Assembly: GCA_002347405.1 (NCBI GenBank)
Contig: DDXB01000045.1
Coordinates: forward strand, 1 to 54,728
Length of the DNA stretch: 54,728 nt
Direction of reading: 5' to 3'
DNA from: Rhodocyclaceae bacterium UBA2271
GTDB lineage: Bacteria; Pseudomonadota; Gammaproteobacteria; Burkholderiales; Rhodocyclaceae
A model generated the notes under the pieces. The model saw only the letters and a list, made by a program, of their open reading frames with translations. It was not told where the DNA came from and searched no databases. Shown one piece after another: positions 7,501-14,885 of the stretch. Position 1 is the first letter of the stretch; the number at the start of each line of letters is the position of its first letter. The position numbers and the translations under genes are program-made.

Positions 7501-8987
7501 CGGTCGACTACCAGAGTGCTGCCTGAGGGGCAAACGCCGCTGGCGTTGCTGACCACGCCACTGCCATTGACACACATATTGCCGAAGGTCTGGCCGGAGA
7601 CGATGTCGAGCCGCTTGAAAGAGCCTGCCGCGTAAAGCGCCGGGGCGGCGGTCGCCCCGCCGCTGAAGGCCGAGGCGGACAGCGAAGCTGTCGTGATGGT
7701 TTGGGCCATCGTGGCACCGTTATAGCTCGGGGTCGATGGCGTCGTGATGGTCAGCACCGCACTGGATCGAGTGGCGGAGAAACCGTTACCGATACGAGTG
7801 CGAATCTGCTCGGCGAAGTTGTTGTTGCGAGTAGCAAGGGTGTTGTTGCCGTCGCAATAGGTAAAGGGCGTGGTCAGAATTTCCACGCCATTGAGCTGGA
7901 TGCTGGTCACGGTGGATTTATTTCCGGCGCCTACGGCGCTGCAGGCGGCATCGACACCTGTCGTGTTGCCGCTGTCTGGAAGCCCGCTGACGGTGATCGT
8001 GCCCGTCGCACTCGCAGCGGTAACCTCATTGGCAAGCAGCAAGGTCGGATAGCGCGGGAACCGGTAGGTGGCGTTCTTTACCGCCTGACAGGCGTCGGTA
8101 GTGGCGGCGCCCCGTTCTCCATCCACCCGACCTGCCGCGTTGTTGCACCAGCGCAGCCTAGCCGGAAATGTATGGGTGACGGTTGGTCCGGTAGTGTTGA
8201 TACAGTTCACCAGTTTCCGCGTCGTGCAATACTCGCCGGGTACCATTGTGTAGTAATAAGGGCCGACGTTGCCGGTGACCGTGGTCGGCGCAGCCGGGCT
8301 GCCGGTGGCGAAGGTCATGCTCGAACCCGTTGCCCGCACGGCGCGCATGGTGTTGTAGGTGCTGTTCGGCAAGAGGTAGTTGTCGTTACGTTGACAGTTG
8401 GTGAAGGTTGCGTCGGTGCACCACTCCACATCGGGAAACTCGGTGGTCAGATTGATGGTCCTGGTCACATTGTTGTATTGCACACCATAGCCATCCCAGG
8501 GCACCGCACCGGTGCCGCTATAGCTAGTTTTGCTGGAGCCGTCGGCATTTTTTGGCGCGGTGTAGGTGATGGCAGGATTGTAATAATTCGAGTTGAAATC
8601 GGCGGCATGAAAGGGTGGCATGCCGCGGAGGTGTGGGCCGCCACTTCCGTCGAAATTCACGCCGGCGGCGTCCTGCGGCAAGCAGCTCCAACTGCCAGCA
8701 GCGCCGTCCGGTCTGCGGCAGCACCGAATATTCGCGGTGCCAGCTGTCCCCTTGCACAAATTTTCCCCCGTCCGATAAATCCAGTCGGGCAGATAATCCC
8801 AATCCATTGAGCCCGAGTTATCCATGATGAACATCAGATTCGGGCGCACGCTGGAGACGCCCGGCGTGATGAGGGGCATGGTCGCCAGATCGGTTGGCGC
8901 AGCTTGCGCGGTGCCAGTCAGGGCCAGTGCAGCGCTCGTCAGCAGCGCGGCTGCGATGTGTTTGTGGTATCCGATTGAGGTGTTCAT
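4563..8987 (-). CDS. pilY1: Type IV pilus tip-associated adhesin PilY1
   Basis: 1474 residues. ATG 8987 is chosen because AGGAG lies just upstream and it opens a clean signal peptide (HKHIAAALLTSAALALTGTAQA). A von Willebrand A-like region follows, with MIDAS-type D-x-S-x-S at residues 56-60 (MFIMDNSGSMDWDY). A typical PilC/PilY1 beta-propeller block starts around residue 1010 (VFVGANDGMLHAFDAANGNE ... YFVDGTPVTGDV). PilY1 proteins sit at the pilus tip, act in adhesion and Ca-dependent control of pilus retraction, and need the minor pilins encoded upstream. Cysteine-rich stretches in the N-terminal third suggest disulphides. The length is within the large range of the family. Confidence 0.93.
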   Translation of the reverse strand: MNTSIGYHKHIAAALLTSAALALTGTAQAAPTDLATMPLITPGVSSVRPNLMFIMDNSGSMDWDYLPDWIYRTGENLCKGTAGTANIRCCRRPDGAAGSWSCLPQDAAGVNFDGSGGPHLRGMPPFHAADFNSNYYNPAITYTAPKNADGSSKTSYSGTGAVPWDGYGVQYNNVTRTINLTTEFPDVEWCTDATFTNCQRNDNYLLPNSTYNTMRAVRATGSSMTFATGSPAAPTTVTGNVGPYYYTMVPGEYCTTRKLVNCINTTGPTVTHTFPARLRWCNNAAGRVDGERGAATTDACQAVKNATYRFPRYPTLLLANEVTAASATGTITVSGLPDSGNTTGVDAACSAVGAGNKSTVTSIQLNGVEILTTPFTYCDGNNTLATRNNNFAEQIRTRIGNGFSATRSSAVLTITTPSTPSYNGATMAQTITTASLSASAFSGGATAAPALYAAGSFKRLDIVSGQTFGNMCVNGSGVVSNASGVCPSGSTLVVDRNSRTDCAGRPTCTYAEELANFANWFAWYRSRMQMAKSTLSTAFQSVDDRFRVGYFTINNASTNLVNIAPFDTAQKSAWYTKLFAANPDGSTPLRVALAQAGRIYAGKTAITDATDPVQYSCQKNFTILSTDGYWNGNNGVRVDGTTAIANEDSTDMVIGGVTGPFADTYSGTLADVAAYYYKTDLRQSVAPFSNCTGALGVSVCANDVPTSTGDKNSAQHMVTYTIGLGIDGVMMYRDNYKTPTTDTTDDYDAVRLGTTANPATGVCPWQTTGACNWPQPASDAQTNIDDLWHAAVNGHGAYYSAKDPLGLSRGLLDVLASIGTDDGGAAAATTSNPNVTTGDNFVFSSKYWTSQWTGELIRQTMDLTSGNINAGQDWAAHTQLDAASWSGRKIYTFSSAHLDKLKPFRWDELNGVTTSCSPPTNEKGCFSSTYIDSSLAQFCTTGPLCLSSIEKTAASGQNLVDFLRGDKSNEDTTSTTSLYRERKGRLGDIVSSEAVYVGKYLFDYGTGSGYPVKGTARANPTVFVGANDGMLHAFDAANGNERWAYIPSMVLKDIFRLADKDYATKHRYFVDGTPVTGDVQSGPLTWKTILVGGLAGGGPGYYALDITDTATDTSVLNPKVLWEFRQKPGCTAGTSPRYTTVAGITEDCDLGHGYGNPEIVKLPSGAWVAMVTSGYNNHVTGDGKGYLYVLDALTGAVLHKVTTNAGDTTTPSGLGRIRSWVDDAMRDNTAKYVYGGDLLGNMWKFDLTSGTPVNSLMINVGSSKPITARPELGEVVKNNGQKKRVVFFSTGKLLGNVDLADTSQQSFYGIWDKDGSPAPTTLVASTASSGGSGRTGTVQPSVFEDDSNLGWQLDYPETGERGNTDPQLAFGTLIFVTNKPGSADACNPSGFSSWVYNVDYLSGGVVQQAGNVNTHLATAYSGASTRPNVVVLPSGVVKSITRTSGQDVVNNVEDVRIKSGGASVRRVTWRELQN

Positions 8988-9015
8988 GACATTCTCCTGC
9001 TGGGCGTTCCGTGGT

Positions 9016-9606
9016 TCAGATCGATACGATAGTCTGCACGAAGCTGACGGTATTGCGCGGGCCGACGATACGACTGGTGATGCGGTAATAGACGGAGCTG
9101 GCACGATTCAGCGCGACGACGCCGCCGCCCTTGCTGCTGCCGGTGCCGGAAGCTTCCGGCGGGCCGAGACATTCGACACCGCTGGTATAAGGTGCGCCGG
9201 CGGCGCGACACAGCCGCTGTATGAGGTAGGACACGGTATTGCCGGTGGCGCTGTCGGCGGCCAGCGTCGTCGGCGGGTGGGTGACGACATAGCCGTCCCA
9301 CCAGGTCGCCCAGGTCTGGGTGCTGCCGGGAACGTCATTCAGGCCATTGGCGACATAACCGGATGCATTGTCGAAGATCACGGCGCCGGCCACATTCGCA
9401 GCCAGCCAGGTAACCGCCGCCTCGGTGCCCTGGTCGCCCTGACGCGTGGCACTTTTCTGCATGGCGATGTTGCCGGCCACCAGCACGCCGCTGTCGACGC
9501 TACGGAACAAGGCGAGGCCGGATAACAGCATGGCCACCAGCACTACCAAGGCAAGAAACAAAACCACGCCTTGCTGGCCGTGGCGGAATGAGGCGTTCTT
9601 CAGCAT
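9016..9606 (-). CDS. pilX: Type IV pilus minor pilin PilX
   Basis: 196 residues. The N-terminus (RHGQQGVVLFLALVVLVAML) is the PilX type, with a hydrophobic helix right after a Gly-Val processing site and no Glu5-type class III signal core. Its ATG overlaps the pilW stop in the sequence ATGCTGA, so translation is coupled. PilX helps initiate pilus assembly and recruit PilY1. It ends 28 bp before the PilY1 start, consistent with one transcript. Confidence 0.9.
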   Translation of the reverse strand: MLKNASFRHGQQGVVLFLALVVLVAMLLSGLALFRSVDSGVLVAGNIAMQKSATRQGDQGTEAAVTWLAANVAGAVIFDNASGYVANGLNDVPGSTQTWATWWDGYVVTHPPTTLAADSATGNTVSYLIQRLCRAAGAPYTSGVECLGPPEASGTGSSKGGGVVALNRASSVYYRITSRIVGPRNTVSFVQTIVSI

Positions 9607-10751
9607 GACGACTGCGCTCCCATCCAGATCGCATTACGCAGGGCGGTTGCACCGCGCGTGACGCTGTAGCGGTAATGCCGATCAGGCACCGTCCAGACCG
9701 GCCCGGTGGTCGTCGGCGCGACGGCGGAATCGGGCCACAAGGTCAGCGTCGCCGGGCTGATTTCTTCCTTCTCGAATTGGCCACTGCGCGTCACCAGGGC
9801 CAACTGGACAATGGGAATGCGCGCCCAGTCGCAGGCTCGCGCCGGCTGCGCCAGTGTCAGGTTACCCGGTGCGGTGGCGCCGGTGTCGGGGTCCGGGCAA
9901 GCACCGGCGACCGCCAGCCGCGACTTGCAGTAAGCATCGGCGGCGAGATCGACGGGGGCACCAGTATCGACGCCATATTGCGCCACCAGCGCGACGACAT
10001 CGTTGGCCACGGGCACCCAAACAGTGGTGTCGCCAACCTGGGCGGCATTCGAACAATTGCTGGCGAGAAAATCGCAGCGCGTCAGCGCACCATTGCGCAC
10101 GGCATAGACGACCAGTTGCGGCGCTCGGCCAAGATGCATGGCAAAACCGCTGGTCGAATAGGCCACTGCCCCCCCGTGATCCACCGTCATATCACTATTG
10201 ACGGGATCGGTCACAAGAGCGCGGGTCAGCGTACAATTCTGCCCGGACTCGGCCAACAGCATGTAGTCGCTGGCATTGATGCCCCAGATGCTGGATAGGC
10301 GATAAGTTGTTGCGGCGGGAGCGGCGGCCACGCTCACCAGCACGCCTTCGACCATGGCGCTGGCGTCGCCATAGGCAATGGCGATCATGTCTGAATTGGC
10401 GTCCCCTGGCGGAATGCCCCAGAGGTTGCTTGCGGCAGCAATCGCAGCGCCGGCGGGAATGATCGAGACCGGCTGCAAGGGCTTGTTATCGAATGCGCCG
10501 CTACTGCGCACATTGCAGCCCAGCGCAGCAAGGTTTGTGAAGCCCAGGCCGGCTTGTTGCAAATCGCGTTCAATGGCGAACAGTGCCACCAGGCCACCGC
10601 TTTGCGAATCGACGAGGCTGCCAGCGGCGCGCTTGCCGGCCTCGGAGCCGACAAAAATCTGCATGATGGCCAGCGAGCCGAGCAAACCAATGACGATGGC
10701 GACGAGCAATTCGATGAGCGAAAACCCGGCATGCGCGGTGGAATTTTTCAT
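9600..10751 (-). CDS. pilW: Type IV pilus minor pilin PilW
   Basis: 383 residues, starting at ATG 10751 with a class III prepilin signal (AHAG/FSLIELLVAIVIGLLGS). The Glu5 equivalent follows Gly/Phe, where PilD prepilin peptidase would cut and methylate. The long C-terminal globular part and cysteine pairs fit PilW, a component of the pilus-priming complex with PilV, PilX, FimT/FimU and PilE. Six bases separate it from pilV, and its stop overlaps the pilX start. Confidence 0.9.
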   Translation of the reverse strand: MKNSTAHAGFSLIELLVAIVIGLLGSLAIMQIFVGSEAGKRAAGSLVDSQSGGLVALFAIERDLQQAGLGFTNLAALGCNVRSSGAFDNKPLQPVSIIPAGAAIAAASNLWGIPPGDANSDMIAIAYGDASAMVEGVLVSVAAAPAATTYRLSSIWGINASDYMLLAESGQNCTLTRALVTDPVNSDMTVDHGGAVAYSTSGFAMHLGRAPQLVVYAVRNGALTRCDFLASNCSNAAQVGDTTVWVPVANDVVALVAQYGVDTGAPVDLAADAYCKSRLAVAGACPDPDTGATAPGNLTLAQPARACDWARIPIVQLALVTRSGQFEKEEISPATLTLWPDSAVAPTTTGPVWTVPDRHYRYSVTRGATALRNAIWMGAQSSC

Positions 10752-10757
10752 GGCTTC

Positions 10758-11186
10758 TCAGTTCAGGCGGGCGACGGTGACATACCGGTTCGCGGCCGTT
10801 GCGTTGGGCGGCTGCCAGCGGATGGTGACCGTTACCAGGTTGTTGGCATCAATCGTCACGGTCGGCGCATTCCCACTCAAGCTCGAGCCCGGCAGGCCGG
10901 TGCCGGCGCCCTGGATCTGGTCACGCCACACCTCGTATTTCACCCCGCTCGGGGTGCTGGAATAATTGGCAACGAGCACGGCATTCGTGCGGTCGTCCGC
11001 CCACATCTGATTGATGATCTGGTCTGCATGCATCGCCGCTTCGCCCCGATATTTTGAGTCGGCGGCAACCTTGATTGCCATTGCCTGCATGCCCACCAGG
11101 CCCAGCACACCAATCGCAAAGATGAGCAACGAGATGAGGGCCTCCAGCAACATCACGCCTGACTGTTTAGATTTCGATCGTTTCAT
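10758..11186 (-). CDS. pilV: Type IV pilus minor pilin PilV
   Basis: 142 residues from ATG 11186, preceded by AAGGTGG. The frame is open further upstream, but that part overlaps fimT and reads as non-protein. The prepilin signal is QSG/VMLLEALISLLIFAIGVLGL. This minor pilin belongs to the same priming complex as PilW and PilX. It lies ten bases after fimT. Confidence 0.9.
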   Translation of the reverse strand: MKRSKSKQSGVMLLEALISLLIFAIGVLGLVGMQAMAIKVAADSKYRGEAAMHADQIINQMWADDRTNAVLVANYSSTPSGVKYEVWRDQIQGAGTGLPGSSLSGNAPTVTIDANNLVTVTIRWQPPNATAANRYVTVARLN

Positions 11187-11196
11187 CTCATCCACC

Positions 11197-11748
11197 TTAG
11201 CAAGCCTGTGGATCGCCGACGGCGCGCTTCGGGTCGCACAGCCGCGACTCACCGCCGATAGCCACCGTGACGCGCAGGCAGCGCACCGAACCACCAACCG
11301 TCTCACAGGCACCGATGTCTGGATTGCTGACATCGATGCCCAGGATTCGCGTCGTCGCGTCGGGTGTGATGCGGCGCCCCAGGTTGTTGAAAACTATATC
11401 GGTGGTGCCCGTGGATAAGCTTACCTGTACGGCCCCGCCTTCCACCGCCGACTTGGCGTGGAGGATGCTGTCCGCGGACAAAATCGCGTCGGGCAACAAC
11501 ACCTGCCAGCCACCACCGATCCCGCTTGCCGGGTCAAGCTGAAAAGTAATGTTCAGGTTGCGCTTGAGCGCCTCGGTCCGAGCAGCCTGGACGCCGCCAA
11601 GGACACCCTCGGCCACGGCTCGCACCCGCAGATTGGACAGCATCGTCGTGAAGGCCGGCAGCCCCGCCAGCAGCAGCAGACCGATCAGCGTGATGGTGAC
11701 CATCAGCTCGATCAGGGTCATGCCCCGCGCGGAGCGGGAATTCAGCAT
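11197..11748 (-). CDS. fimT: FimT/GspH-family pseudopilin
   Basis: 183 residues. ATG 11748 is preferred over the upstream TTG-side frame because AGGGTGGAG precedes it and it overlaps the pilE stop as ATGCTGA, the same coupling seen at pilX. The signal ARG/MTLIELMVTITLIGLLLLAGLP and the following GspH-type body (RAVAEGVLGGVQAARTEALK) are typical of FimT/FimU/GspH. These minor pilins take part in pilus assembly and, in some bacteria, DNA uptake. Confidence 0.88.
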   Translation of the reverse strand: MLNSRSARGMTLIELMVTITLIGLLLLAGLPAFTTMLSNLRVRAVAEGVLGGVQAARTEALKRNLNITFQLDPASGIGGGWQVLLPDAILSADSILHAKSAVEGGAVQVSLSTGTTDIVFNNLGRRITPDATTRILGIDVSNPDIGACETVGGSVRCLRVTVAIGGESRLCDPKRAVGDPQAC

Positions 11749-12170
11749 GCTCCACCCTTTTTGGAAACCCAGCAAGCAGCGTTGGCCGTCCAGCCGTTCG
11801 GCACAGATGTCGTTGCCCGAGCGTTGGCCTGATTGATCGTGTAGGTAAAACCTCCGGTACCCTCGGCCGCCACACCGGCTGCCTGAACGGTATAGGTGGT
11901 GCCAGTGAGTGTCGGGCAGGTGTAGGTGAAGAATCGGCCCGTCGGCAACGGTGCCACGGTGCCGGCCGCGCAGGCACCAACGTACGTCCGATTGTCGAGA
12001 AAATATTGTTCGAGCTTGGCGCGCGCGCCTGCCAACTCGCCAAACGCCTCGGCCAGTCTGCCGCGCATCAGATAATCGTTGTAAGCCGGCAACGCCACCG
12101 ACGCCAAAATCCCGACAATGACCACGACGATCATTACCTCGATCAAGGTGAAACCCTTGTTGATTTTCAT
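11742..12170 (-). CDS. pilE: Minor pilin PilE
   Basis: 142 residues from ATG 12170, which has AAGGAG seven bases upstream; the ATG at 12176 is too close to that site. The signal peptide NKG/FTLIEVMIVVVIVGILA is canonical, followed by LPAYNDYLMRGRLAEAFGEL. Cysteine pairs in the C-terminal half fit a pilin D-loop. The gene heads the minor-pilin operon, about 100 bp after ispH. A major pilin role is less likely because of the operon company. Confidence 0.85.
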   Translation of the reverse strand: MKINKGFTLIEVMIVVVIVGILASVALPAYNDYLMRGRLAEAFGELAGARAKLEQYFLDNRTYVGACAAGTVAPLPTGRFFTYTCPTLTGTTYTVQAAGVAAEGTGGFTYTINQANARATTSVPNGWTANAACWVSKKGGAC

Positions 12171-12270
12171 TGCATGGCTCCTTTGCATGTTTGAACTTTA
12201 TTCATTTTCACCGCTAGCGCCACACGCAACCGATGAACGGCAGAGATTCACCGGCGAGCGGCGGCAGAAA

Positions 12271-13206
12271 TCAAAGCAGTTCACCCGGCAGGGGGAAATT
12301 GACCCCTTCATCGCTATGAATGGTCTCGGGTGCGACGCCACCGGTATAGGCGGCAATCGCCTGCACCACCTCGTCCACCAGCGACTCGGGCGCCGATGCT
12401 CCAGCGCTGACACCGACGGACTGTCTGCCGACAAACCAGGCGGCGTCGATTTCGGCGGCGCGATCAACCAGATAGGCCTGGCGTCCCATGTGTTCCGCAA
12501 CCTCGCGCAGGCGGTTTGAGTTGGAACTGTTTTGCGACCCGACAACGACGATCACCTCGCAGCGCTCGGCCAGTTGCTTGATGGCATCCTGCCGGTTTTG
12601 CGTCGCATAGCAGATGTCGTCTTTTTTTGGCCCGACGATGGCGGGGAAACGCGCCTTGAGCGCCGTGATGATGGCTGCAGCGTCATCCACCGACAGCGTC
12701 GTTTGAGTGACATAGGCCAATGAAACACATTGCGCCGTCTCGCCAGCGCCGACTTTCAATGCCATGGCATCAGCGACATTTTCGACGAGGTGGATGCCGC
12801 CATCGCTCTGCCCCATGGTGCCCTCGACTTCGGGGTGGCCCTTGTGGCCGATCATGACGACTTCGCGGCCTTGTTTGCGGTGGCGCTCGACTTCGAGATG
12901 CACCTTGGTCACCAGCGGGCAGGTGGCGTCGAATACCTTCAAGCCCCGTCGCGCGGCTTCGGCGCGCACGGCCTTGGGTACGCCGTGGGCGCTGAAGATG
13001 ACCGTGGCGCCGTCGGGTATTTCATCGAGTTCGTCGACGAAGATGGCGCCCTTGGCCTTCAAGCCATCGACGACGAAGCGGTTGTGCACCACTTCATGAC
13101 GCACATAGATCGGCGCGCCGAACTTTTCCAGCGCGCGTTCGACGATGGCGATGGCGCGTTCGACGCCGGCGCAGAAGCCGCGGGGGTTGGCGAGGAGGAT
13201 TTGCAT
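12271..13206 (-). CDS. ispH: 4-Hydroxy-3-methylbut-2-enyl diphosphate reductase IspH
   Basis: 311 residues, last enzyme of the MEP isoprenoid pathway, making IPP and DMAPP with a [4Fe-4S] cluster. The three cluster cysteines are visible at C12 (RGFCAGVERAI), C96 (DATCPLVTKVH) and about C199 (DICYATQNRQ). Residues 151-159 (KVGAGETAQ) fall where a dispersed 24-bp repeat occurs (12733-12756). The ATG overlaps the stop of the VapC toxin gene as TGATG, so translation of this essential gene may be coupled to the toxin gene. Confidence 0.95.
   Translation of the reverse strand: MQILLANPRGFCAGVERAIAIVERALEKFGAPIYVRHEVVHNRFVVDGLKAKGAIFVDELDEIPDGATVIFSAHGVPKAVRAEAARRGLKVFDATCPLVTKVHLEVERHRKQGREVVMIGHKGHPEVEGTMGQSDGGIHLVENVADAMALKVGAGETAQCVSLAYVTQTTLSVDDAAAIITALKARFPAIVGPKKDDICYATQNRQDAIKQLAERCEVIVVVGSQNSSNSNRLREVAEHMGRQAYLVDRAAEIDAAWFVGRQSVGVSAGASAPESLVDEVVQAIAAYTGGVAPETIHSDEGVNFPLPGELL
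12733..12756. repeat. Dispersed 24-bp repeat copy (in ispH)
   Basis: Matches the copies at 45926-45949 and 54520-54543 (inverted orientation) at 23 of 24 positions. Read on the ispH coding strand it gives KVGAGETA. Confidence 0.55.
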
Positions 13207-13592
13207 CAGAGAATCTCCACCAGATCGGAATAGGCGGCCAGCAAGCTGTCGGCCGTCATGAAACGCAGCCCCTCCTCAATGGCCTGCGCAATCAGCAGGC
13301 GATCGAAGGGATCGCGGTGGTGCCAAGTTAACGTCGCCAGCCGGATTGTGTGCCGGATATCGAGTGGTAATTCGAGAAACACGGTGTCGCGCGCTGCCTG
13401 GGCAACCTCTTCTGCCAGGAACGGAAAATCAGCGCGACCGAGCGATGACTTGATGGCGATTTCGGCAATCGAAACCGCACTGAAGAAGACATCGTTATTC
13501 GCGTCGCACAAACGTTCCCGCAGCGCGGCGGGCAGTTTATCCGGCTGATAAATGACCCAGAGCAGGATCTGGGTGTCGATCAACAGGCGCAT
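13206..13592 (-). CDS. VapC-family PIN-domain toxin
   Basis: 128 residues forming a PIN ribonuclease domain. The acidic metal-binding residues are D6 (LLIDTQILLW), E44 (SIAEIAIKS), D94/D97 (HHRDPFDRLLIAQA) and D115 (MTADSLLAAY). Such toxins cleave tRNA or rRNA when free of antitoxin. The start overlaps the antitoxin stop and the stop overlaps the ispH start. In related betaproteobacteria fkpB is normally followed directly by ispH, so this pair appears to have been inserted into the string. Confidence 0.88.
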   Translation of the reverse strand: MRLLIDTQILLWVIYQPDKLPAALRERLCDANNDVFFSAVSIAEIAIKSSLGRADFPFLAEEVAQAARDTVFLELPLDIRHTIRLATLTWHHRDPFDRLLIAQAIEEGLRFMTADSLLAAYSDLVEIL

Positions 13593-13873
13593 CAGGCTTG
13601 CCTGCTCCCGGCTTTTGTCGCACGCCCCGGATTGGCAGACCCATAAAACATCGCTTCGATGTCGGCAACGAACATCGCATCAATGTCGTCCGGCACTTTG
13701 AATTTTCCGGCGAGGATACCAAGCTTGCGTGGTTTGCGGGTCGCCTCCGCCAACGGCATCAGGCGTGCCACCGGCCTCCCGGCCTTGGCAATGACGATCT
13801 CGGCACCTGCTGCCGCCTGCTCGACCAAGCGCGACAAATGCGTCTTGGCTTCATGAATATTGACAGTGTGCAT
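13592..13873 (-). CDS. Phd/YefM-family antitoxin
   Basis: 93 residues with the classic Phd N-terminal DNA-binding fold (MHTVNIHEAKTHLSRLVEQA, then GAEIVIAKAGRPVARLMPL). The variable C-terminal tail would bind and neutralise the adjacent PIN toxin. Such antitoxins usually repress their own promoter with the toxin. The AT-richer stretch 13880-13918 upstream probably holds promoter and operator, though I see no clean palindrome there. Confidence 0.88.
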   Translation of the reverse strand: MHTVNIHEAKTHLSRLVEQAAAGAEIVIAKAGRPVARLMPLAEATRKPRKLGILAGKFKVPDDIDAMFVADIEAMFYGSANPGRATKAGSRQA

Positions 13874-13918
13874 ACCGACCTCTATTGGAAATTTGAACCA
13901 AGCTTAGTTTAGTTCAGC

Positions 13919-13947
13919 CGGGCATGCAAGACAATAGACGATGCCCG
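13919..13947. terminator. Hairpin between fkpB and the antitoxin gene
   Basis: CGGGCAT (13919-13925) pairs with ATGCCCG (13941-13947) around a 15-nt loop. No T-run follows on the minus strand, so it is only a weak terminator or processing-site candidate at the junction where the toxin-antitoxin pair entered the string. Confidence 0.3.
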
Positions 13948-13959
13948 TTGAGAGGCCGT

Positions 13960-14394
13960 TCAGAGGATACCGATCACCTCCACCTCGAAGCGCAGCGGCT
14001 TGCCGGCGAGGGGATGGTTGAAGTCGATCAGGGCCGTCGTGTCGTCGCGTTCGCGCACCACGCCGGCGAATTTGCCGCCGCCGGGCGCGGTGAATTCGAC
14101 CACCGTTGACGGGACGATGTCGGCGCCGCCATCGGGCAGTTCGCTGACGAGCAGGCGCTTGACCAGATCCGGGTTGTGCGCACCGAAGGCCTGCGCGGGT
14201 TCGAGCACAAATTCACGCCGGGCACCGACCGGCAGATCGGTCAAACAGGCCTCCAGCGGCGGGGCAAGTTCGCCGCTACCGAGTTTCAGAGTGGCTGGCG
14301 TGGTGCCAAAGGTGGCGACGATCTCGATGTCGTCTGCCGTGGCAACGCGGTAATGCAGGGTAACCAGGCTGTCTGGAAGAATGCGATCAGTCAT
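13960..14394 (-). CDS. fkpB: FKBP-type peptidyl-prolyl isomerase (SlpA/FkpB)
   Basis: 144 residues from ATG 14394 (MTDRILPDSLVTLHYRVATA), which overlaps the lspA stop as ATGA. The fold is a short FKBP with an inserted flap, as in SlpA: LKLGSGELAPPLEACLTDLP, then the insert-in-flap segment, then PGGGKFAGVVRERDD. These are cytoplasmic proline isomerases and chaperones. The longer open frame upstream lies over lspA and is not coding. Confidence 0.9.
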   Translation of the reverse strand: MTDRILPDSLVTLHYRVATADDIEIVATFGTTPATLKLGSGELAPPLEACLTDLPVGARREFVLEPAQAFGAHNPDLVKRLLVSELPDGGADIVPSTVVEFTAPGGGKFAGVVRERDDTTALIDFNHPLAGKPLRFEVEVIGIL

Positions 14395-14885
14395 CGGGGG
14401 TTGCCATCGCTTTCCTTGTGGGTCAGTTGCTGCCAGAGCAGCAATACTACCCCGATGGAGATGGCAGAGTCGGCCACGTTGAATGCCGGCCAGTGCCAGC
14501 CGGCGGCATGGAAATCGAGGAAATCGACGACCGCGCCGAAGCGCAGGCGATCGATGACATTGCCCAGCGCACCACCCAGGACCAGCGTCAACGCAAATGG
14601 CAGCAAACGTTCCTGCGCATGCTGGCGAATCATCGCCACCAGCCAGGCAGAAATGGCCAGCGCGAGAATGATGAAAAACCACTTTTGCCAGCCGCCCGCG
14701 TCGGCGAGAAAGCTGAAGGCTGCGCCGGCGTTGAAGACCAGGACAAGGTTGAAGAATGAGGTGATCTCGACGCGCTCGCCAAATTGGAAAGTCGCCAGCA
14801 CCCAGAATTTGCTGAGCTGGTCAAGCACGATCAGCAAGCCGGCCAGCCCCAGCCAAGCTGACAAGCCAGGCGACTTGTCAGGCAT
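14391..14885 (-). CDS. lspA: Lipoprotein signal peptidase LspA
   Basis: 164 residues with four membrane segments. Signal peptidase II motifs are present: DQLSKFW near the N-terminus, FNLVLVFNAGAAFSFL, and the two catalytic aspartates in GNVIDRLRFGAVVDFLDFH and FNVADSAISIG. It removes the signal peptides of diacylglyceryl-modified prolipoproteins in the inner membrane. ATG 14885 overlaps the end of ileS by eight bases, indicating tight coupling. Confidence 0.95.
   Translation of the reverse strand: MPDKSPGLSAWLGLAGLLIVLDQLSKFWVLATFQFGERVEITSFFNLVLVFNAGAAFSFLADAGGWQKWFFIILALAISAWLVAMIRQHAQERLLPFALTLVLGGALGNVIDRLRFGAVVDFLDFHAAGWHWPAFNVADSAISIGVVLLLWQQLTHKESDGNPR

Noticed and set aside
6297..8810. 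Two long plus-strand frames inside pilY1
   Set aside because: Both are shadows of the PilY1 coding sequence, Gly/Val/Arg-rich and without motifs.
12180..12260. Sigma-54 promoter upstream of pilE
   Set aside because: A TGGCGC-like -24 element exists, but the -12 GC is not at the right spacing.
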